A stretch of 64,000 bases of DNA from Xanthomonas rydalmerensis (GTDB taxonomy: Bacteria > Pseudomonadota > Gammaproteobacteria > Xanthomonadales > Xanthomonadaceae), in the NCBI RefSeq assembly GCF_033170385.1, contig NZ_CP126170.1:3372001-3436000 (forward strand), in the 5' to 3' direction. The translations under genes were made by a program, and so were the position numbers. Under the pieces are notes generated by a model. That model was given only the letters and a program-made list of their open reading frames with translations. It ran no database searches and was not told where the DNA came from. This document shows, piece by piece, positions 20,268-28,839 of the stretch. Position 1 is the first letter of the stretch. Each line of letters begins with the position of its first letter.

Positions 20268-23090
20268 ATGACTGCTCGTCATACTCGTAGTTTCAAGCAC
20301 AGCCACCTGAGTGCCGCACTGGCCTCCGCCATGCTTGTTCCGGCCGCGTTCGCCGCCTTCGCGCAGGACGCCACGACCGATGACAAGACCGACAAGGCGA
20401 CGAATCTCGACAAGATCACCGTCACCGGCTCGCTGATTCCGCAGACCGAGATCGAGGTCGCCACTCCGGTCACCACGATCAGCGCTCAAGAGATCAAGGC
20501 GCGCGGCTTCAGCACCGTCGCCGACGTGCTGCAGAAGAGCTCGTTCGCCACCGGCGGCGTGCAGGGCGGGCAGAGCTCGGGCACCTTCACCCAGGGCGCG
20601 AAGACGGTGAGCCTGTTCGGCCTGCCGCCGGGCTACGTGAAGTACCTGATCGACGGCCGTCCGATGTCGAACTATCCGGCGCTGTACAACGGTAGCGACA
20701 CGTTCAACAACATCAGCGGCATTCCGATCGACCTGGTCGACCGCATCGAAATCCTGCCGGGCGGCCAGTCGTCGCTGTACGGCTCCGACGCGATCGCCGG
20801 CGTGATCAACGTCATCCTCAAGAAGAAGATGGACGGCGCGGTGTTCAGCATCCGCGGCGGCGGCTTCTCCGAGGGCGGCGGCAGCAACTTCCGCACCACC
20901 TTCGCCGACGGCTGGACCTCGGCCGATGGGCGCACCAGCATCCTGGGCGGCGTGCAGTACGAAGAGAAGGATCCGATCTGGGCCTACCAGCGCGACCAGA
21001 CCAAGCAGTTCAATACCCAGGGCACCACCCCCCAGCTGGCGAGCCGCGATTTCCTGGTCTACAGCCCGTTCACCAGCTACAAGTTCTTGGATCCAGCCAG
21101 GTGCGGCAATGTGTCCGGCCTGTTCGGCGGTACCGAGGGGTTGCAGCAGCGTCCAGGCTTCGGCGACACCTACTACTGCGGTTCCAAGTTCACGCCGGGC
21201 TACCGCACCCTGGACAGCGGCACCAAGTCGCTGCAGGCCTATATCCATGGTACCCATGACCTGAACGACAACGTCCAGTTGTATGGCGATGTGCTCTACA
21301 GCCACGAAGAGGTCAAGTACAACTCCGGCTCCAACTACATCTGGTGGGGCACCGCCGCTGATTTCGGCTACTACTACGATCCGAAGGTGGGCGACCTACT
21401 GAACCTGCAGCGCTCGTTCGCCCCGGAAGAAATGGGCATCAACGGCATCAAGGACACGATGAGCCGCGACAAGAGCGACTCGGTGCGCGTGACCTTTGGC
21501 GCCCAGGGCCAGCTCGGCCAGTCGAACTGGGACTACGATGCCGGCGTCACCTACACCCAGTACAAGTTGGAGGAGCGCCAGCTGGTCCGCTACAAGAACG
21601 CGATCGACCAGTTCTTCGTGAACCGTGTGCTGGGTCCGCAGCTCGGCCTGGATCCGCTGTACGGCGCCTACCCGGTGTATTCGCCGAACTATGCGGCGTT
21701 CTACTCGCCGATCAGTCAGGCGGACTTCGCCAGCTTCACCGGCCAGGCCACCAACAAGAGCAAGACCTCCGACGGCATGTTCCGCGTGCAGGCCACTAAT
21801 ACCAAGCTGTTCAGCCTGCCCGGCGGCGACGCCGGCCTGGCCGTGGTCGGCGAATACGGCAAGCAGAAGTGGGACTACGCGCCGGATCCGGTGATCCTCA
21901 ATGGCGAAGTCTGGGGCCTGACCTCGGTGGCCGGCGGCGGCCAGCGCGACCGCTACGCGCTGACCTCGGAACTGCGCATGCCGGTGTTCGATCCCCTGAC
22001 CATCACCCTGTCCGGGCGCTACGACGCGTACAAGGCCAGCGGTCGCACCATCGACAAGCCGACTTACGGCATTTCGCTGGAATACCGTCCGTTCGAGACC
22101 CTGCTGCTGCGCGGCAAGTACGGCACCGCGTTCCGCGCACCGACCCTGTCCGATCTGTACCAGGGCCAGAGCGGCTACTACAACAGCGTCGTCGACTACT
22201 ACCAGTGCGCGCAGCGCGGCTACCTGCCGGGCAATACCGACAACTGCCCGCAGGCGTACTCCAGCCGTCAGTTCCGCGGTACGCAGTCCGGCAGCCTGGA
22301 CCTGAAGCCGATCAATGCGGATGTGTGGAGCGCCGGCTTCGTGTGGTCGCCGGTGGACCGCATGGCGCTGACCGTCGACTACCTCAACTGGGACATCAAT
22401 GATGAAGTGACCCAGCAGAGCGCCGATGGCTTGAGCCTGCAAGACTACCGCTGCCGCGCCGGCATCGACGATGCCAATTCTGCACTGTGTGAGCAGACAG
22501 CGTCGCAGGTGACACGCAATGCGGCCGGCCAGATCACCAACATCTACACGCCAAAGATCAACGTCTCCAACCAGAAGCTGGAGGCGGTCACCGCCTCGTT
22601 CCGCTACGGCTACGACCTGGGCCGTTGGGGCGATCTCAGCACCATCGCCAGCTACAGCGAGAACCTGCGCCATAAGTCCGTGCGCTACAAGGGCGACACG
22701 CCGGTGGATCTGCTGAACGATCCGTACTGGAGCACCGATCCGAAGCGCAAGGCCGACGCCTCGCTGACCTGGGACATCGGCAAGTTCTCGACCACCTGGT
22801 ACGCGAACTGGTTCGACAAGACTCCAAACTATGCCCCGACGGTCAGCATCAAGGGGTACGGCGCCGATGGCGCAGGCAAGCTGCCTTCGCACATCACCCA
22901 TAACGCCAGTGTCACCTACAAGGCGTTCGAGGGCATGGAGCTGTCGCTGATGGTGACCAACGTGTTCAACAAGATGCCCCCGCTCGACCCGACCTACCTG
23001 GGCAGCGCGCAGTGGGCGTACAACAACTACAACTTCGACGTGTACGGCCGTGCCTACTACCTGGAAATGCGTTACTCGTTCGGCAAGTAA
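20268..23090 (+). CDS. TonB-dependent receptor (first of two)
   Basis: Outer-membrane active transporter of 940 aa. It has a signal peptide (hydrophobic stretch ending FAAFAQ near residue 35), a TonB-box region around LDKITVTGS (residues 48-56), and a plug domain at about 60-190 with LIDGRPMSNYP, DRIEILPGGQSSLYGSDAIAGVINVI. The 22-strand barrel includes FRAPTLSDLYQG near residue 625. It ends in YLEMRYSFGK, without the usual final aromatic residue. The substrate is not apparent; receptors of this subtype in xanthomonads are often tied to carbohydrate or peptide uptake. A strong terminator follows. Confidence 0.95.
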   Translation: MTARHTRSFKHSHLSAALASAMLVPAAFAAFAQDATTDDKTDKATNLDKITVTGSLIPQTEIEVATPVTTISAQEIKARGFSTVADVLQKSSFATGGVQGGQSSGTFTQGAKTVSLFGLPPGYVKYLIDGRPMSNYPALYNGSDTFNNISGIPIDLVDRIEILPGGQSSLYGSDAIAGVINVILKKKMDGAVFSIRGGGFSEGGGSNFRTTFADGWTSADGRTSILGGVQYEEKDPIWAYQRDQTKQFNTQGTTPQLASRDFLVYSPFTSYKFLDPARCGNVSGLFGGTEGLQQRPGFGDTYYCGSKFTPGYRTLDSGTKSLQAYIHGTHDLNDNVQLYGDVLYSHEEVKYNSGSNYIWWGTAADFGYYYDPKVGDLLNLQRSFAPEEMGINGIKDTMSRDKSDSVRVTFGAQGQLGQSNWDYDAGVTYTQYKLEERQLVRYKNAIDQFFVNRVLGPQLGLDPLYGAYPVYSPNYAAFYSPISQADFASFTGQATNKSKTSDGMFRVQATNTKLFSLPGGDAGLAVVGEYGKQKWDYAPDPVILNGEVWGLTSVAGGGQRDRYALTSELRMPVFDPLTITLSGRYDAYKASGRTIDKPTYGISLEYRPFETLLLRGKYGTAFRAPTLSDLYQGQSGYYNSVVDYYQCAQRGYLPGNTDNCPQAYSSRQFRGTQSGSLDLKPINADVWSAGFVWSPVDRMALTVDYLNWDINDEVTQQSADGLSLQDYRCRAGIDDANSALCEQTASQVTRNAAGQITNIYTPKINVSNQKLEAVTASFRYGYDLGRWGDLSTIASYSENLRHKSVRYKGDTPVDLLNDPYWSTDPKRKADASLTWDIGKFSTTWYANWFDKTPNYAPTVSIKGYGADGAGKLPSHITHNASVTYKAFEGMELSLMVTNVFNKMPPLDPTYLGSAQWAYNNYNFDVYGRAYYLEMRYSFGK

Positions 23091-23112
23091 GCCGACGCGC
23101 AGGTAGACATGG

Positions 23113-23141
23113 AGCCCACCCGCAAGGGTGGGCTTTTTTTT
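23113..23141 (+). terminator. Rho-independent terminator of the first TonB receptor
   Basis: A perfect stem AGCCCACCC / GGGTGGGCT with loop GCAA is followed by an eight-T run, 22 bases beyond the stop codon. Confidence 0.95.
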
Positions 23142-23374
23142 GCCTCGCCTTCGCGGCCTGCGCAGCCGTCCAGGTCAGCGCAGACGCCAATCCCTCTTGC
23201 GCGTTAGACAAGCTCCGTAAGGCTCGCGCGGTTTGCGCACGGCAGCGTTCCGATATCGTGTCAGCCAGCACCAATCGCCCATGATGTAATCGCGCCCAGC
23301 CGATCCATCGTCGCCGACGCGGAGCATCCGCGTCGGCATCCCCTGATGGCGCACTACGTTTCATGGAGCAGCCA

Positions 23375-23764
23375 ATGCCACGTCGCGACTTCGATCCCGC
23401 CACCTTCGCCGCGGATGGGCGGCCGGCCACGCAGGCACGGCTGTTCGACGCGGACACGCCGCCGCCGTGGCACGGCGTCGTCGCCGGCGCCGCGTTGGGC
23501 GGCGCGGTCACCGTGCTGACCTACGGCACGGATGCGATCGGCGATGGCCCGCCGCGCCATGTCCATCCGTACGACGAGACCTTCGTGGTCCTGGTCGGAC
23601 GTGCGCGTTTCTTCGTCGGCGACAGCACGCTCGAGGCCGCGGCTGGAGAGGTGGTCTTCGGCCCCGCCGGCGTGCCGCACCGATTCGAGAACCTGGGTCC
23701 CGGCCGCCTGCAGACGATGGACATCCATCATTCGCCGACCTGGATTCAGACCGATCTGGACTAG
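23375..23764 (+). CDS. Cupin-domain protein
   Basis: A 129-aa single-domain cupin. Motif 1 is seen as PPRHVHPYDETFVVLVGRARFFVGD (residues about 50-75) with two His and a Glu as metal ligands. Motif 2 is GPAGVPHRFENLG near 90. Metal binding is likely, but the reaction is unknown. ATG 23375 is preferred over an ATG 12 bases earlier because GGAG sits six bases before it. It is isolated, with a 230-base gene-free gap upstream. Confidence 0.85.
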   Translation: MPRRDFDPATFAADGRPATQARLFDADTPPPWHGVVAGAALGGAVTVLTYGTDAIGDGPPRHVHPYDETFVVLVGRARFFVGDSTLEAAAGEVVFGPAGVPHRFENLGPGRLQTMDIHHSPTWIQTDLD

Positions 23765-23940
23765 GCGACGCCGGCCAGGCGCATTGCGGCAGCGTCGCCA
23801 CAGTCAGGACGCAATGCAAAACGCGTATTGGTCGTCACGCGCCACGAATGCAGCGCGCGTAGGCGCGCGCGCCGGATGCGGCCGCCAGCGCGACAGCTCA
23901 TGGAATCGGCGGGGATCAGCCTAGCGGCTGGCCCAGGCTT

Positions 23941-25506
23941 TTACGGATAGAACGCCGCCAACAACGCCTTCAGTTCCTGCAGATCCTCGCCGTAGCGCTG
24001 CCAGCGGCCCATGTAGGAACGCGTCATCGACGTGCGCACCTGCACCACGCTGGCGGTGGCCACCGGCGCCTGGTTCTGCTCGAAGTGCAGGCAGGCCTCG
24101 TCCCAGGGCAGGCCGCAGAAGTCCAGCAGCCGCCGAGTGGTCGGCTCCTGCGCGGTCACCAGGTCCTCGTAGTCGACCTGCAGGATGCGCTGCGGCAGCA
24201 TCTCGTTCCAGTGCGCCATCAGCCGGTCGAACATCAGGAAGTAGCGGCCGACGTCCATCAGGTCGAAGGAATAGTCGTAGTACGGCGACGACAGCGCGAA
24301 CAGCTGGCGGAAGTTGCTCAGGCAGGTGTCCATCGGATCGCGCCGCAGGCACACGATCTTCGCCTTCGGCAAGGCGCGCGCGATGTGGCCGGCATAGAGG
24401 AAGTTGTGCGGCAGCTTGTCCACGAAGCGCGGCTTCAGTGCGGTGCCCGGGCGCGTGGATTCGACATAGCCGCGGCCGAGCGCACGCCAGTCCAGTCCCT
24501 GCACCTGGCTCAGCGTGGCTTCGTCGAGGATCTCCGGCGACGGCGTGCCGGTCAGGCGCTTGAGCACCACCGAAAAGTTCTGCAGCTCGCCCGCCGAGTG
24601 CACCTGCGGATGGCTGGACAGGATCCGGTCCACCAGCGTGGTGCCGCTGCGCGGCATGCCGATCACGAAGATCGGTTCCTCGCTCTCGAAACCCGCCACC
24701 GGCGCGTCGTCGGCGCGGAAGCTCCGATGCAGGGCCTCGAACAGGCGCGCATCGCGTTCGGAGGTGTAGCCGCGCGCCCGCTTGTGCACCGACTTGCCCT
24801 GCACATAGCCGCGAAAGGCCGCGCGGTAATCGCCGAGGTCCTCGTGCTCCTTGGCCAGCGCCAGGTTCAGGTACAGCACCGCGTCGGGATCGTCGCCGGC
24901 CGACGCCAGTGCGGCCTCGAGCAGCGCCAGGTTGTTCTCCTCCGGCGTCCACTTGCGCAGTTGCGACAGCGACAGATACACCTTCCAGTAGCGCGGCTCC
25001 AGCGCCAGACAGGCGCGGTACTCGGCCTCGGCCTCCTGCAGCCTGCCGGAGAACAGCAGCGAGGTTCCCAGGTTGTAGCGGAAGCTGGCCTGCTGCGGCG
25101 CGGCCTGCACCGCACGCGCGAACGCCTGCAGCGACGCGGCATGTTCGTTGACCTGGCTGTAGACCACGCCCAGCGTGTCCAGGGTATGCGCATCGGTGGG
25201 CTGCAGCGCCATCGCGTGATCGGCGAACCGGTGCGCATCCTGCAGGAACCGTCCCATCGCCAGCACCCGCGCCAGTTGCGCCGCGTAGTCGGCGCGCTCG
25301 GGATTCAGGGTCGCCGCCTGGTGCAGGTGCATGGCCGCGACCTGCATCTGCTGCAGTTCCAGCGCCGCCACGCCGGCGACGAAATGCACGCCCGGATGCT
25401 GCGGCAAGGCCTGCAGCAGATGCTGCGCGATCCGCAGCGCGTGCGGCCAGTCGCTGCGGTTGAGCGCCGCGATGGCCTGGTTGTAGAGCTGAACCTGTTC
25501 GCTCAT
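23941..25506 (-). CDS. TPR-containing sulfotransferase
   Basis: Predicted PAPS-dependent sulfotransferase of 521 aa. The N-terminal half (about residues 1-230) is TPR repeats (AIAALNRSDWPHALRIAQHLLQA, LGVVYSQVNEHAASLQAFARAVQAA). The C-terminal half is a sulfotransferase fold with the 5'-phosphosulfate loop IGMPRSGTTLVDRIL near residue 280. VCLRRDPMDTCLSNFRQ near 400 is the 3'-phosphate-binding region. No signal peptide, so cytoplasmic. Such TPR-sulfotransferases resemble tyrosylprotein sulfotransferases, but the acceptor cannot be read. It is divergent from the second TonB receptor, with 398 bases between. Confidence 0.9.
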   Translation of the reverse strand: MSEQVQLYNQAIAALNRSDWPHALRIAQHLLQALPQHPGVHFVAGVAALELQQMQVAAMHLHQAATLNPERADYAAQLARVLAMGRFLQDAHRFADHAMALQPTDAHTLDTLGVVYSQVNEHAASLQAFARAVQAAPQQASFRYNLGTSLLFSGRLQEAEAEYRACLALEPRYWKVYLSLSQLRKWTPEENNLALLEAALASAGDDPDAVLYLNLALAKEHEDLGDYRAAFRGYVQGKSVHKRARGYTSERDARLFEALHRSFRADDAPVAGFESEEPIFVIGMPRSGTTLVDRILSSHPQVHSAGELQNFSVVLKRLTGTPSPEILDEATLSQVQGLDWRALGRGYVESTRPGTALKPRFVDKLPHNFLYAGHIARALPKAKIVCLRRDPMDTCLSNFRQLFALSSPYYDYSFDLMDVGRYFLMFDRLMAHWNEMLPQRILQVDYEDLVTAQEPTTRRLLDFCGLPWDEACLHFEQNQAPVATASVVQVRTSMTRSYMGRWQRYGEDLQELKALLAAFYP

Positions 25507-25767
25507 GGATGCGCCCGACTCTCCCCTGGAAGGCTGGCCGCGGCGGCATGCAGGCACGCACGGCAGTCTCCGATTATGACCGCAGCGCAGCATTCGCGTG
25601 CATGTGCGGCATCTTCCGCCCGCGACTGACGCGTGCAGCCGCAGCGGTGCGAAACGACACCTGCGCAGGTCCAGACACCTCACGACAAGGGGTTGTGCCA
25701 CACGTGGCCCAAGCGAGCGACACGCCGAGGCTCCCTTTACAGCAAGCCCGCTTCAAAAACATGTCAT

Positions 25768-25788
25768 GTAACGCAAATTTTTCGTTAC
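25768..25788. promoter_or_regulatory. Inverted repeat between sulfotransferase and second TonB receptor
   Basis: GTAACG, nine AT-rich bases, CGTTAC: a symmetric site in the locally AT-rich centre of the divergent intergenic region, about 120-140 bases before the receptor start. The size and symmetry suit a dimeric repressor or activator site. Inference only. Confidence 0.4.
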
Positions 25789-25904
25789 TTTTCCGATTCG
25801 TTCATGCTACGGTCAAGAAACGTGAAACGGACCTCACACTCTCTACACGTACCTGTCCAGGAAGGGACCCGGGTACTGCACATGCATCAAGGGGAAATTT
25901 GTCA

Positions 25905-28760
25905 ATGTCAGTCAAAGCACCGACTCCCAAGCGGAGTCTTCTGGTCGTTGCTGTGTCCGCCATTCTGGCCCTGCCTGTCGCACCGGCGCTGGCGCAAAGC
26001 CAGAACCCGAGCCAGGAATCTGAAACGGAACAACTGACCGAGGCCACCGGCGCCAAGGCGCATACGCTGGACAAGGTGACCGTGACCGGCTCGCGCATCC
26101 AGCGCACCGAGGTCGAGGGTCCCTCGCCCGTCACCATCATTTCCGCCACCCAGATCGAGCGCGAAGGCTTCAACACCGTCTTCGACGCGCTGAGCACGCT
26201 CACCCAGGCGTCCGGCTCCACCCAGAACGAGCTGTTCCAGGGCGGCTTCACCCCCAACGCCAGCGTGATCAACCTGCGCGGGCTCGGCCCCGGCCGCACC
26301 CTGCTGCTGATCAACGGCCGCCGCGCCGCGGACTACCCGCTGCCCTACAACGGCCAGAGCAACTTCGCCAACTTCGGCAACATCCCGGCCGCGGCGGTCG
26401 ACCGCATCGAGATCCTCGCCGGCGGCGCCTCGGCCATCTACGGCTCCGACGCGGTCGCCGGCGTAGTCAACATCATCCTCAAGACCAACTACGAGGGCGA
26501 CCTGGTCAAGCTGCGCGGCAGCACCCTGACCCGCGGCGGCGGCGACACGGGCGACTTCCAGTGGATCGGCGGCAAGACCGGCGACCGCTGGAGCCTGACC
26601 TACGCCTTCGAGTACACCGCTGGCGAGCCGCTGTACGGCTACCAGCGCGACTTCATGGATTCGACGCTGGACAATCCGTTGCCGCCGGACTTCGTCGGCA
26701 TCCAGCCGACCGGCACCATGCGCGTGCGCCGCCGTACCGGCTCGACCACCAACTCCTACTTCGCGCCGCCGGCCGGCGCCTGCGAACAGCTGGGCGACGA
26801 GTGGGTGCGCTGGAACTACCGCAGCGCCAGCGCCGCCGGCGCCATCACCAACCTCGGCCAGGCCTGCGGCACCTTCAAGGATCCGGCCTACCAGACCATC
26901 CGCAACGAGAACAACGACCTGTCCGGCTACGCCTACGGCACCTTCGATTTCGACGGCGGCATGCAGGGCTGGGCCAGCCTGCAGGCCTGGTCGTCCGAGT
27001 CCAAGTACACCTCGGGCACCCAGTTCTGGTCCGGCCGCACCAGCGGTGCGCTGTGGTTCGATCCCGGCTTCAACGCGCTGGTCGACGCGCAGCGCGTGTT
27101 CGCCCCGCAGGAAGCCGGCGGCGTCGACCACCTGATGGCGCGCAACAAGGAGAAGTCCTACGACTTCGCCGCCGGCCTGCGCGGCAAGTGGGGCGAGCGC
27201 TTCGACTGGGATCTGACCCTGTCGCGCGCCGAGTACAAGGTCAAGGTCGACCGGCCGCGCCTGGTGGCGTCGGCGGTCAACGATTACTTTCTCGGCCAGC
27301 AGCTGGGCACCCGCGTGGTCGGCGGCGTCTCCTATCCGGTGTATCGCCTGAACCAGCAGCGCTACTACAGCGCACTGACCCCGGACGAGTTCGCGGCGCT
27401 GAGCACCACGGTCAAGACCGACGCCAACTCGCACGTCAACCAGGGCAGCTTCGTCCTCTCCGGCGACCTGTTCGAGCTGCCGGCCGGCGCGCTGGGCTTC
27501 GCCGGCATCGTCGAAGCCTCGCAGCAGGAGTACAAGCTCAACGCCGACCCGCGCATCCTGCCCGACTACACCGGCGCCGACCGTCCGTACAACCTCACCG
27601 GCACCGGCGGCGGCGGCAAGCGCGACCGCTATGCGCTGGGCGTGGAGCTGTCGATTCCGATCCTCAGTTCGCTGAAGGCGCACCTGGCCGGACGCCTGGA
27701 CAAGTACGACGACGTCACCGCGGTGGACGACGCCAAGACCTGGAATGCCGGCCTGGAATGGCGTCCGTTGGACAACCTGCTGTTCCGAGGCTCCTACTCC
27801 ACCAGCTTCCGCGCGCCGGACCTGCATTACGTGTTCGCCGATCGCAGCGGCACATTCTCCAGCATCTTCGACACCCGTCGCTGCCTGGAAAGCGGCCGCG
27901 CCGCGGCGCAGTGCCCGGCCTCGGACACCACGGTGAACTACACCGCCTATGGCGTGCGCCAGGGCACCACCGCCCTGTCCGAGGAAACCGGCACTTCGTG
28001 GACCGCCGGCTTCGTGTGGGACGTGATCGACGGCCTGTCGGTCACCGCCGACTACTACGACATTCGCCTGAAGAACGTGGTGGCCGACATCACCTCCACC
28101 TACATCCTCGACGGCGAAGCCGGCTGCGTGACCGGACTGACCCGCAACCGCAACCCGTTCACCCTGGGTGCGCCGGGCTCGGCGTTCTGCAACGACATGC
28201 TGTCGCGGGTCAGCCGCCTCAGCGCGCCGGGCACGCCGAACGACGGCCAGATCACCGAGATCCGTCGCGGTCCGATCAACCGCGCCTTCCTCGGCACCAA
28301 GGGCATCGATGCATCGCTGGACTACCGCCTCGACACCGACCGGTTGGGCGACTTCCGCTTCCAGGTGGGCTACTCGCACACCCTCGAGCAGAAGTCGGCC
28401 GAGTTCAAGGGCGACCCGGTGCTCGACTACCGCGACGACCTGGGCAACTTCGACTTCCGCAGCCGCATCCGCACCACCGCGACCTGGCAGAAGAACGACT
28501 GGCAGGCAGCGGTGTTCATGATCCGCTACGGCAGCCTACCGAACTGGCAGGAGAGCGGCCGCATCGCGCCGTACTTCATCTGGAACGCGAACGTGGGCAA
28601 GAAGCTGACCGACAAGCTGACGGTCAACTTCTACGTCAACAACGTGTTCGACAAGACCCACCCGAAGGACAGCGGCTACAACACGTATCCGTACTTCTGG
28701 CGCGCCTACAGCCCGTATGGCCGCGAAGTGGCGGCGGAGTTCCAGTACCGCTTCCGCTGA
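25905..28760 (+). CDS. TonB-dependent receptor (second of two)
   Basis: Outer-membrane transporter of 951 aa. It has a signal peptide (KRSLLVVAVSAILALPVAPALAQ), TonB-box-like LDKVTVTGSRIQRTE near residues 52-66, and a plug with LLLINGRRAADYPLP and DRIEILAGGASAIYGSDAVAGVVNII. The barrel contains SFRAPDLHYVF and ends EFQYRFR. It shares subtype and organisation with the first receptor and is probably a diverged paralogue. AGGGGAA lies shortly before ATG 25905; the frame is open upstream but is leader sequence. The S9 peptidase gene follows after 79 bases. Confidence 0.95.
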   Translation: MSVKAPTPKRSLLVVAVSAILALPVAPALAQSQNPSQESETEQLTEATGAKAHTLDKVTVTGSRIQRTEVEGPSPVTIISATQIEREGFNTVFDALSTLTQASGSTQNELFQGGFTPNASVINLRGLGPGRTLLLINGRRAADYPLPYNGQSNFANFGNIPAAAVDRIEILAGGASAIYGSDAVAGVVNIILKTNYEGDLVKLRGSTLTRGGGDTGDFQWIGGKTGDRWSLTYAFEYTAGEPLYGYQRDFMDSTLDNPLPPDFVGIQPTGTMRVRRRTGSTTNSYFAPPAGACEQLGDEWVRWNYRSASAAGAITNLGQACGTFKDPAYQTIRNENNDLSGYAYGTFDFDGGMQGWASLQAWSSESKYTSGTQFWSGRTSGALWFDPGFNALVDAQRVFAPQEAGGVDHLMARNKEKSYDFAAGLRGKWGERFDWDLTLSRAEYKVKVDRPRLVASAVNDYFLGQQLGTRVVGGVSYPVYRLNQQRYYSALTPDEFAALSTTVKTDANSHVNQGSFVLSGDLFELPAGALGFAGIVEASQQEYKLNADPRILPDYTGADRPYNLTGTGGGGKRDRYALGVELSIPILSSLKAHLAGRLDKYDDVTAVDDAKTWNAGLEWRPLDNLLFRGSYSTSFRAPDLHYVFADRSGTFSSIFDTRRCLESGRAAAQCPASDTTVNYTAYGVRQGTTALSEETGTSWTAGFVWDVIDGLSVTADYYDIRLKNVVADITSTYILDGEAGCVTGLTRNRNPFTLGAPGSAFCNDMLSRVSRLSAPGTPNDGQITEIRRGPINRAFLGTKGIDASLDYRLDTDRLGDFRFQVGYSHTLEQKSAEFKGDPVLDYRDDLGNFDFRSRIRTTATWQKNDWQAAVFMIRYGSLPNWQESGRIAPYFIWNANVGKKLTDKLTVNFYVNNVFDKTHPKDSGYNTYPYFWRAYSPYGREVAAEFQYRFR

Positions 28761-28784
28761 GCCGCGCCACCCGCAAGGAAGGTC

Positions 28785-28813
28785 AGCGAGAGCCCGGCAT
28801 CCGGGCTCTCGCT
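28785..28813 (+). terminator. Perfect hairpin between TonB receptor and S9 peptidase
   Basis: A 13-pair perfect stem, AGCGAGAGCCCGG / CCGGGCTCTCGCT, with loop CAT. No T-run follows, so it may be a partial terminator or mRNA-stabilising element that sets receptor and peptidase levels apart. Confidence 0.6.
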
Positions 28814-28839
28814 GTGTGCAATCATGCAGAGGGATTCTC

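Noticed and set aside
25908..28379. 823-codon open frame on the minus strand across the second TonB receptor
   Set aside because: A GC-rich shadow of a clear receptor gene. The translation is Val/Ala/Arg-rich without recognisable domains. Similar long shadows at 28822-31296, 32721-34748, 34997-37162 and 6429-8441 were dropped for the same reason.
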